This document shows positions 7,036-13,570 of a stretch of 13,570 nt of DNA, in pieces (position 1 is the first letter of the stretch; each line of letters starts with the position of its first letter). The notes below the pieces were generated by a model. The model was given only the letters and a program-made list of their open reading frames with translations. It searched no databases and was not told where the DNA came from. Origin of the DNA: Methyloprofundus sp. (GTDB lineage: Bacteria > Pseudomonadota > Gammaproteobacteria > Methylococcales > Methylomonadaceae); NCBI GenBank assembly GCA_013138555.1, contig WTCN01000169.1, positions 1 to 13,570 on the forward strand. Reading direction: 5' to 3'. The translations under genes were made by a program, and so were the position numbers.

Positions 7036-8289
7036 ATGAAAGTTGACATTTATATTGGAAGGGACAATCAAAGGAAAACGTTTGTTACGTTGGTTAATGA
7101 ATATTGCTGCCCCGTCTGTCCTTACGTTTCTGTGTATCTCGATACAAAGCTTAGTGGTAATAGCTTTAACTCGCGGCATTCGTATGCTCAACAAATGAAA
7201 TTTGCGCTACGTTATTTCAATAGTAACGGAATAGACCTCACCCAACGAGCAAGGTCAGGTCATTTTTTAAACCGTGCTGAGATTGATGCGTTTTATACTG
7301 CTTGTAAATTCAAAGCTGGCAATGAGTTGAGTAATGTTGTCAGTATTCATCGCTACTCTGATAAATCCATTCAAAATGCTATCCATGCAGGGCGAGTTTC
7401 GGAAGGGAAGGTTAAGGCTTTAACTGCAAAAGGTAGGTTGTATCGTTTATTGGACTACCTAGAGTTTCTTTATACAAGCATTCATGCAGATCATATAGTT
7501 CCAGATTTGGTTAAGCAGAAGTACGAATTCAGTTTGAAGCATCTAAAAGGCAAGCTAAGAACGTTAAAAGATTTTAATACAGAGTGTGTTGCACATGGAG
7601 AATCATTATTACCTGCCGATAAGTTTTTACGGTTACTTGAGGTCATTAAGCCTGATTCAAACGACAACCCTTTTAAGTCCTCAAGGTTACGCAATTACTT
7701 AGTTGTATCGCTATTTATTCAAACTGGAATTCGCAAAGGTGCGCTGGCAAAGTTGAAAATTGGTGATTGCAAATTTTGGGGGACGTTTGATGAAATTTCG
7801 ATTGTTAAGCGCCCTGATGACGTAGCTGATCCAAGACGTTTTAGACCCTCACAAAAAACCCAGCCACACAGGAGCTTTGTGCCTAAAGAGTTAATGCAAG
7901 AATTAAAGAATTATATAGATACTGTGCGGTGTCGTTACCCCGCCTCTGTTGATCATGAAATGATTTTTGTGGCTGAAAAAGACAGCAGAGGAACTGCGGG
8001 AGACCCCTTATCACTTTCTTCAATTGATAAGATTTTTGAAAAATTGTCGGAAGCCATTAGTTTTGATGTTCATCCACATTTGTTGCGCCATAAGTGGAAT
8101 GAGCTTTTTACCGATTTTGCGGAATCTGGTGGTATGTCTATCGATCAGCAAGACAAGTTGAGAAAATATGTAATGGGATGGAGTCGTGATTCTCAAATGG
8201 GCGCACTATACAACGAATTTAAGATATTTGAACAAGCGAAAGCTTACCAGCAAGAGCGTCAAGATAGTATGACAGAGGGAGATGCCTAA
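7036..8289 (+). CDS. tyrosine recombinase/integrase, IntA/TnpA-like
   Basis: A 417-residue site-specific recombinase. The N-terminal part (about 20-200) contains CPVCPYVSVYLDT and a helical SAM-like core-binding region (YAQQMKFALRYFNSNGIDL). The C-terminal catalytic domain (about 205-400) has TGIRKGALAKL with R233, a HPHLLRHKW block (H348, R351, H352) and the nucleophile in GALYNEF (Y392). The R-HxxR-Y set appears complete, so this protein looks catalytically competent. ATG 7036 is the first possible start: an in-frame TAA lies two codons upstream. The Shine-Dalgarno is poor (AAAGA adjacent to the ATG). The stop codon overlaps the next ATG as TAATG, preceded by GGGAG. By position it corresponds to intA of SE elements or tnpA of Tn554, and would cut and join the element ends with its partners. 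Confidence 0.88.
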   Translation: MKVDIYIGRDNQRKTFVTLVNEYCCPVCPYVSVYLDTKLSGNSFNSRHSYAQQMKFALRYFNSNGIDLTQRARSGHFLNRAEIDAFYTACKFKAGNELSNVVSIHRYSDKSIQNAIHAGRVSEGKVKALTAKGRLYRLLDYLEFLYTSIHADHIVPDLVKQKYEFSLKHLKGKLRTLKDFNTECVAHGESLLPADKFLRLLEVIKPDSNDNPFKSSRLRNYLVVSLFIQTGIRKGALAKLKIGDCKFWGTFDEISIVKRPDDVADPRRFRPSQKTQPHRSFVPKELMQELKNYIDTVRCRYPASVDHEMIFVAEKDSRGTAGDPLSLSSIDKIFEKLSEAISFDVHPHLLRHKWNELFTDFAESGGMSIDQQDKLRKYVMGWSRDSQMGALYNEFKIFEQAKAYQQERQDSMTEGDA

Positions 8290-9965
8290 TGGTTACGAAT
8301 GTGGCAGTGGAGGTAGGCCATGCGAAAAAATTGGCTAAGTGGAAAGCCGAGTATGGTAAAGATTCGGAGTTTGTCAGTAAAGAGGGCTTTCCATTTAATG
8401 CTTTTGATGATGTGTGGGTGCTAAATAGCTTCGGTAGGTCTGGTGATAAATTGGATATAGGTGGGTCGTGTCACAATAAGTTGACTGATGATTTGCAATG
8501 TAAAGTTCGCATAGCTCTAGCCGCACTTTCAGAGACTTTAGCGGTAGCTACTATAAATGCTATCTCTAAGGCTATAAGAGCTAGTGCGTTTACAGGTTTT
8601 TCGCTTCCAGAATTGCAAGCCACATGTAGGTTGTCTGACGATTCAAGACAAATCGTCCTAAAGGCTCTGATTCGCAAATTACATGATCTGTACCCACAAG
8701 AGTTTGCTACGCAATGGGAATGGTTCTCAAAGAGAAAACCAAAGGCTAAAGTAGGAAAAATATACGATATAGAAAAAGGTGCGCTATCAGAATTTGAGCA
8801 ACAATCTTTTGATCGCGAGCTTAATCACCATATGATGAAACAGTTGGAAAAAGTAAAATCAGCAGCCTTGAGTGGTAAGGCGCTCTATTCCAATTTAAGG
8901 CAACTACGAGGCTTGATTGCAATACGCTTGATGTACGCGCTTGTTAGGCGACCTGTGAATTTACAACAACTTAAATGGAATGACATTCTCCCCGTTGGTG
9001 CATCATTTGAGGGGGAGAATAAGATCCATGATATTGATTTTTCTGATGAAAACGAGTTTCAAGTTCGTATGTGGGTAGCAAAAAATAAGTCTTCATTTCG
9101 TGAAGATGTGGAAAGGTATGCACTGCGACTAAATGTCGCTATCACCAAGGAAGTGTATTTATACCAGAGTTATTACCGTGAGTTACTTAAAAGACGTACT
9201 AACAGTCTTGGTATAACCCTCAGTGAAAAGGAGCTAAATACGCTTTTAATGCGCTGCCCTGTTTTCTATCACAGCTCCTTATTTACGGTTGAGTTTACCA
9301 ACAAAAAAGTGTTGTTTGAATCCGTTTCAAGTAATGGCGCGGGCTTCCATGAGGCCTCTGCTAATATAGCCTCTTTTATGACATCGCAATTTGAAAAACT
9401 AAAGCTAAAAAGTGAAAGAGTGCCTAAGCTTCGGGTGGGTAATAACCGTATTAGGCATACGGTTGGCGTAAATGCCAATATCCAAGGTTACAATGTACAT
9501 CAAATTTCAAAATTACTCGGGAATACGGTAAAAGCCGCCAAAGTTTACATTGATTTAAGTGACGAGCAGCGTGCAAATGTCGATGATAAGTTTGTTGCTG
9601 GCACTTTGCTTAAACGAATGTTTGATAGTAATTTAGCCACTTTGAGGGAAGATGAAAGATTTGTTCTTCTTGATGATTTTGGTAACGAGGCAGGACAAGC
9701 AAAAAACACTCTATCTTGTGGGAAATGTGAGGAAACAAAACCACTGGGGTGTTACGGATGTGATAATTTTCAAGCATTTGAAGATGGTGACCATTCTGCC
9801 ATTTTGGAACAAGCGCAACAAAAATATGATGCGCGAATTGAGCTTGGTGAGCCTGAACATGTTCTTGGTAAACTTGCTACCCAAATCAGATGGATACATG
9901 TAACAATTGCGGTGTGTAATGAAAGATTGTTAGAACGGAGAACCTTAAATGAAGAATCGTTATGA
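8289..9965 (+). CDS. tyrosine-recombinase-fold protein with Cys4 motif, Tfp-like
   Basis: A 558-residue protein. A recombinase catalytic-domain fold is recognisable: RLMYALVRRPVNLQQLKW (R220/R221) provides the first Arg. RVGNNRIRHTVGVNANIQGY gives R389-H390, but the preceding catalytic His of HxxR is Asn386. LGNTVKAAKVYIDL provides a candidate Tyr420. The C-terminal part has C477-x2-C480-x7-C488-x2-C491, a likely zinc-binding or structural motif. The long N-terminal 200 residues are not recognised. The middle position in the operon, the size and the altered active site fit the tyrosine-recombinase-fold protein (tfp) of SE elements, so an accessory or regulatory role is likely, though some catalysis is possible. 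The start ATG overlaps the preceding stop, and the 3' end overlaps the next gene by 17 bases. Confidence 0.82.
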   Translation: MVTNVAVEVGHAKKLAKWKAEYGKDSEFVSKEGFPFNAFDDVWVLNSFGRSGDKLDIGGSCHNKLTDDLQCKVRIALAALSETLAVATINAISKAIRASAFTGFSLPELQATCRLSDDSRQIVLKALIRKLHDLYPQEFATQWEWFSKRKPKAKVGKIYDIEKGALSEFEQQSFDRELNHHMMKQLEKVKSAALSGKALYSNLRQLRGLIAIRLMYALVRRPVNLQQLKWNDILPVGASFEGENKIHDIDFSDENEFQVRMWVAKNKSSFREDVERYALRLNVAITKEVYLYQSYYRELLKRRTNSLGITLSEKELNTLLMRCPVFYHSSLFTVEFTNKKVLFESVSSNGAGFHEASANIASFMTSQFEKLKLKSERVPKLRVGNNRIRHTVGVNANIQGYNVHQISKLLGNTVKAAKVYIDLSDEQRANVDDKFVAGTLLKRMFDSNLATLREDERFVLLDDFGNEAGQAKNTLSCGKCEETKPLGCYGCDNFQAFEDGDHSAILEQAQQKYDARIELGEPEHVLGKLATQIRWIHVTIAVCNERLLERRTLNEESL

Positions 9966-12219
9966 ACAAGCTGCTGATGCGCTGATTTTACAAAAAAAAC
10001 AGGTTGCTCTTCATAATATTGTTGACCGTGATGGAAAACCCGCATCGTGGGATAACCAATATTGGATAATCTCTGATAGTAAAGGTCGTAGTGTCAGAGT
10101 GCCATTTCATAATCTTGTCGCGATGAAGAATAAACAGATTACTGTTTTACCTATCTATGCTCAATATGACGATACGCTTCGCCATTTGTTAATGTGCGTT
10201 GTCTTAGAATTTTTAGAAGATCATGAAGTATCGCCTTTGATAAAGAATCATGTGTTGAGTGCGCGTCATTTAATAGCGAGAGTTGATTTGTTTTCGTTAA
10301 CCCAAGACAAACTCAATCAACTTTACAAAGAACAGGGTAATGTTACGTGGCTACACACTGTAGGTGTTTTCATAAAGTGGTGTAAAAGCAAGGGGATTGT
10401 GCGTAAGAGTTTGATCATACCAAGTGTTTATCAGGAGGATGATGCCAGTGTGATTCTCGAAAGGCGAGCAGGAAAAATGCCTGATGAGCGTGCAATATGG
10501 ATGATCGGTGCGATTCGTAATGAAGTTATACCAAAAATAGTTAAAGAGCACTCAGCCCAATATGAACCCTACTTGGGTGATGCTCTGGTAGTTTCTTGTG
10601 CGACTCTTGCTTTAGGCTCGCCTCAGCGAGTGGCAGCCGAACAATTTACCCTCGGTAAACAACGGTTGCAGTCAAAGGAAGTGATTTTTGAGGGAGAGGA
10701 AAAGAAAGTACACTGGCTAAATTGGACAGGCTCAAAGGGCTATGATGATAATCGCAAACACTTTTTTGAGGCAATGGCAGAATACGTTTCTCAAGTGATG
10801 GATTACTGGTTGCAAGTTGGTGAACCTGCACGCATCTTATGCCGTTTTTATGAGAATCCAAACCAGCCTTTAAGCTTTCTACTTGGCGACTATCAACCTA
10901 AGAATATTGGTGATTTTGATTTGAATCAGCCTGTAAATATGTTTGCATTGGGGCATATTCTTGGTTTTTACGAAAACACTGATTAAGATATCAGTGTTAA
11001 TCTTACAGACAACCTGTATGAATATGGTGGGAAAAAAGGCATCAAAAAGCCGATACGAGATTTAGTGCCCACTGATAAGTTATCAGTGAAGAAGGTATTC
11101 CTAGTATTGTTTGGGCAACATATTGGGGGCAAGTCAGAGCAGCCGAAGATTTGGGGGATTTTTAATGGTGTACTAACTGTTGCTGAAATTCAAGCGCGGT
11201 GGATTGCATACATTAAACAGTGCGTGCCAACTTTTCCTGATCGTATAGTTTGCGAAAACACAGTGAAGTTAAGTAACGCATTGTTTGTTATGACAGGTCA
11301 TCAATTTAAAAGTTCAAATTCTGGCTACAATCTCGGTAATAGTTTTTTTGCGATAGAGTCTATTGACTTAGGCCGTTATGTGGCATTGCAGTTGAGCGCT
11401 AAAAAGCGAAATGGTATTTTTGAACGGTATGGCTTTTCCTCGGAAATTGCTGTCACGCCTCACCAGATGCGTCATTGGGGAAATACAAAAATGCAGGAAT
11501 CAGGACTGTCCGATGAAGTCATAGCTATTGTGTCAGGCCGTGCTGATGTTAATCAGAATGCAGTTTACGACCACACTAACGAATCGGATAAGATCGCGCT
11601 AATGTCCGGCCTTGTTAGTAAAGATAAATCCCCCGAAGAGATGAAAAAAGAAGTGCGTGTTGTTGGTCATAAAGAATACCAAGAGGCTACAGGCAAAGTT
11701 ACTACTATCACCGCAACAGGTATCTGCTCACAAGACTTAACAACAAGCCCTTGCACATACTTGAATGATTTTGTCTCGCAGTGCGCGTTATGTCCAAGCA
11801 GTTGTTATTTTTCACATGATAAAAAAGCAATAGACATTCTAAAAAAAGACATTAAGTATCAACAGGTTAGGCTGGATCAGATTAAAGGAAACCCAAAGTT
11901 AAGTGTGAATACTAGGTTGCAAGACTGGTTTCAAGTACATCGTACTAATACCGCCATACTGGAACAGTTGGTTGAGCTAATGATGCGTGAAGATATAGCG
12001 ATTGGTCGGGGTATCCGTTACGTTAAAGATAATAATGCCTTTCGTATAACAGACCTTAAAAAACGCGAAATTAAGGACGTTAAAGCCTTGCTACCCAACT
12101 CAAAAGCCGAGCTGGAATGTTTACTTCAACCTGTTAATGATGATAACGATGCTTCTCAAGCGGGTAATATCGAACTGAACAATCTTCTCTCACAATTTGG
12201 CATACAAGGTAAATTTTAA
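9949..12219 (+). pseudogene. large tyrosine recombinase, IntB/TnpB-like, interrupted by in-frame TAA
   Basis: One reading frame of 757 codons with a single internal stop, TAA at 10984-10986 (codon 346). On both sides the frame is the same, and codons 347-372 (DISVNLTDNLYEYG... onward) read like ordinary protein, so this is a nonsense change rather than a frameshift. The first half contains the catalytic Arg (GSPQRVAAEQF, R227) and a candidate Lys (TGSKGYDD, K263). The second half contains HQMRHW (H505, R508, H509), SGRADVNQNAVYDH (Tyr540), and a Cys-rich tail with C593, C602, C612, C615, C619 and H623, as in large integrases. Without suppression neither fragment has a full active site. A restart at GTG 11065 or elsewhere would yield only the C-terminal half. 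The ATG at 9949 has a good CGGAGA ribosome site. It corresponds to intB of SE elements. The break could also be a sequencing error. Confidence 0.85.
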
Positions 12220-12220
12220 A

Positions 12221-12613
12221 ATGGCAAATTTATCTCTTAGTTCAAAACAACAGCGTCAAGTTGAAACCTTGATCCGTAGCTGGTCAACGAAGTTGACTTG
12301 GGACTTGTTGATTACAGCTATAAAAAACGATTTAGGTATTAAAATATCCCGCCAAAGTTTGCATACCTATGGCGGTATTAAAAACGAATACGATACTGCG
12401 AAAGTTAGGCTACGTGGGGTTTCACCAGAACTAGTGCATAAGATAATGCAATCCGATGTAAAACTGGCAAAGCGTGTGGAAAAGCTTGAAGCTGAAAACT
12501 CAGTAATGCAAGAAACTATTGATAGGCAGTTAGCCTTTATTAATACGATGCTTGCCAATGCCAACGACATACCTAATCTCGACTTACAGGCTCTCGTTAA
12601 GCCGAGGGCGTAA
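12221..12613 (+). CDS. small HTH/coiled-coil accessory protein, SRAP/TnpC-like
   Basis: A 130-residue basic protein starting MANLSLSSKQQRQVETLIRSW. The N-terminal half (WDLLITAIKNDLGIKISRQSLHTYGGIKNEY) looks like a helix-turn-helix or winged DNA-binding unit. The C-terminal half (VKLAKRVEKLEAENSVMQETIDRQLAFINTML, about residues 85-115) is a coiled coil with heptad-spaced hydrophobics. Tn554 TnpC and the SE-associated recombination auxiliary protein (srap) are small proteins in the same position after the recombinases, so an auxiliary role in recombination, such as bridging or directing the ends, is inferred. I chose ATG 12221 (AAGGT ten bases upstream) over an in-frame TTG at 12197. It is one base after the IntB stop, so the upstream nonsense codon may reduce its expression. 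Confidence 0.78.
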   Translation: MANLSLSSKQQRQVETLIRSWSTKLTWDLLITAIKNDLGIKISRQSLHTYGGIKNEYDTAKVRLRGVSPELVHKIMQSDVKLAKRVEKLEAENSVMQETIDRQLAFINTMLANANDIPNLDLQALVKPRA

Positions 12614-13300
12614 AGATATCCGGAATTGGGACTGGCTCTGTCGTTTACTTAAATCCCGATAAACAGAATGAATAGGTTAAGCCCACTCAATGCAATAAAC
12701 ATAAGAAACCGATAGCTAACGCATGCATAGCCCTCTTAAAACTCTTATTTACTCTATATTATTTTGTCAGTCCATATTGACTACTAGAAGTAGTGCTAAT
12801 AAAAAAAGTCACTTAAGGATCAAAAGTCTCTACTGATCCCACGGAAAATAAAATTCCGAATAGCCAAAAGATTTGCATCATATCACATTCACCAAAGTTC
12901 AGACCTCTATTAGACGGCAACCTCTGCCTGCACACCACAATATATTTTCACCTTTACTTTCAATTAGTTACAATCAAAAATGTGATAAATACATCATAAT
13001 ACCACACGAAAATCATTATAAATCAATAGCATACTTGCATATCAACGCCATATCTCTAAGATATTTACTCAGTCACCTCTTAACAGGTGCTAGGGGGACT
13101 TATAAGTAGTCGACCAAAATTATCCTAACATTTTATTAAATCCATAAAATGGCTCCATATTTGTTTTTATCATGATCCACTGTTTAAACCACGGAATATG
13201 TAGAGTGTAAAAATGACCGTTTTAGCGCTGTAATTCAAAAATATAGAAATGTTAGAATAATTATGGTTACTTACTTACGTACTTAAGGCGGGATAAATAT
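12614..13300. other. AT-rich stretch without a convincing gene
   Basis: I see no credible coding region on either strand. A 78-codon open frame at 12873-13109 begins with TTG, has no ribosome site and no recognisable motif. Small stem-loops occur at 12780-12794 (ACTACT-AGA-AGTAGT), 12817-12839 (GGATCA...TGATCC) and 12842-12858 (CGGAA...TTCCG). A short TTAC tandem lies at 13267-13278. No RNase HI continuation is present. This could be non-coding element DNA, the decayed right end of the element, or host intergenic DNA. No clear intrinsic terminator for the recombinase operon is visible. Confidence 0.6.
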
Positions 13301-13404
13301 CATGCGAGTCTCGTGACAATGCTCCGCATGGAACGCATAAGCCGATGCGGGGCATCACGGAACGCAGAGTGTTCCCGTATGCATTCCCACGCAGAGCGTG
13401 GGAA
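13301..13404. repeat. cluster of four stem-loops, dispersed-repeat type
   Basis: Four consecutive inverted repeats: CATGCG/CGCATG (13301-13306 with 13325-13330), GATGC-GGG-GCATC (13344-13356), GGAAC/GTTCC (13359-13363 with 13371-13375), and the perfect TTCCCACGC-AGA-GCGTGGGAA (13384-13404). The word GGAACGCA occurs twice (13330-13337 and 13359-13366). It resembles a mobile or dispersed intergenic repeat I recall from methanotroph and Thiotrichales genomes. It lies just after the stop of the minus-strand gene at 13411, so the last hairpin could also end that transcript. Confidence 0.7.
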
Positions 13405-13410
13405 CGAGAA

Positions 13411-13570
13411 CTATTTATTATCCCCTTCGCCAGTAAATTCTCTCATAATATGAGCCGTTAACATACGCCCATGCCAATACTTACCATTGACCCGTTTTTC
13501 TAATGCCACAGCTCCGGCATTCCCTGTATCTAACCTAACAATAGCCATAATGCTATCAGAGCTTCCTGAT
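13411..13570 (-). CDS. 3' end of an unidentified gene, possibly RRM-fold
   Basis: On the minus strand a frame enters from the window edge and ends at TAG (13413-13411), giving 52 residues that end in MREFTGEGDNK. The segment SIMAIVRLDTGNAGAVALEKRVNGKYWHGRMLTAHIM resembles the second half of an RNA-recognition motif (strand 3, helix 2 with a VNG turn, and HGRMLTAHI as strand 4). The RNP-1 aromatic residues are not obvious, so the assignment is tentative. The short acidic tail and the hairpin cluster immediately downstream support a true gene end. Whether this gene belongs to the host or to element cargo cannot be told from here. Confidence 0.5.
   Translation of the reverse strand, partial: SGSSDSIMAIVRLDTGNAGAVALEKRVNGKYWHGRMLTAHIMREFTGEGDNK

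Larger units (their letters stand above)
6902..12613 (+). mobile_element. Tn554/SE-like integrative element core; left end in rnhA, right end not resolved
   Basis: The left junction is at about 6902-6907, where RNase HI homology stops. Inside are four same-strand genes packed as one operon: recombinase A (7036-8289), recombinase-fold protein (8289-9965, sharing the TAATG stop-start), recombinase B (9949-12219, 17-base overlap) and a small HTH/coiled-coil protein (12221-12613, one-base gap). The order and sizes resemble Tn554 tnpA-tnpB-tnpC. They more closely resemble the four-gene intA-tfp-intB-srap core that, from memory, lies at one end of strand-biased circularizing integrative elements. 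The listed end is only the end of the last recognised core gene. The true right end is unknown because neither the rnhA remainder nor a convincing terminal repeat is seen. Confidence 0.8.

Noticed and set aside
11065..12219. A separate fourth recombinase gene starting at GTG 11065
   Set aside because: It is in the same frame as the upstream part with no other stop between them, and it holds only HxxR and Tyr while the upstream part holds the first Arg. It is the second half of one gene.
6902..12613. RIT element (recombinase in trio) as the classification
   Set aside because: RIT recombinases are shorter (about 300-400 aa) and lack the additional small HTH/coiled-coil gene; sizes and the fourth gene fit SE/Tn554 types better.
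12873..13109. 78-codon open frame downstream of the element core
   Set aside because: TTG start, no ribosome site, no recognisable domain, and composition like the surrounding AT-rich DNA.

Overview
The window looks like a gammaproteobacterial chromosome segment of moderate to low GC. The pairing of a YafS-like methyltransferase with rnhA is a gammaproteobacterial arrangement. Hairpin repeats of the GCGTGGGAA and CGGCTAAAGCCCCTCC types are, as I recall, abundant in methanotroph, Thiotrichales and Pseudomonas genomes. A Methylococcales-like or related host is therefore my guess, not a demonstrated assignment.

Positions 1-6774 are ordinary chromosome. A DUF2062 membrane protein (minus, cut by the left edge) diverges from comEC, the DNA-uptake channel. 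comEC converges on a small cupin gene (minus). The cupin diverges from ppsA (phosphoenolpyruvate synthase), with a REP-like hairpin between them. ppsA is followed by a YafS-like methyltransferase whose end overlaps the start of rnhA.

rnhA is broken. RNase HI reads normally through its NNRMEL active-site motif, then runs into foreign sequence at about 6902-6907 and stops at 6937. From there to at least 12613 lies a mobile-element core of four tightly packed co-directional genes: a 417-aa tyrosine recombinase, a 558-aa tyrosine-recombinase-fold protein with a Cys4 motif, a third recombinase of about 756 codons, and a 130-aa HTH/coiled-coil protein. Order and sizes match Tn554-type tnpA/B/C modules. 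They match even better the intA-tfp-intB-srap set that, as I recall, defines strand-biased circularizing integrative elements (SEs). The third recombinase carries a single in-frame TAA at codon 346, between its first catalytic Arg and its HxxR/Tyr, so this copy is probably disabled.

Positions 12614-13300 hold no convincing gene. They are AT-rich with a few small stem-loops. Positions 13301-13404 hold four consecutive stem-loops of a dispersed-repeat type. The window ends inside the 3' part of a minus-strand gene, possibly RRM-fold. The rest of rnhA does not appear, so the far end of the element and any cargo lie beyond the window, or the locus has been rearranged.
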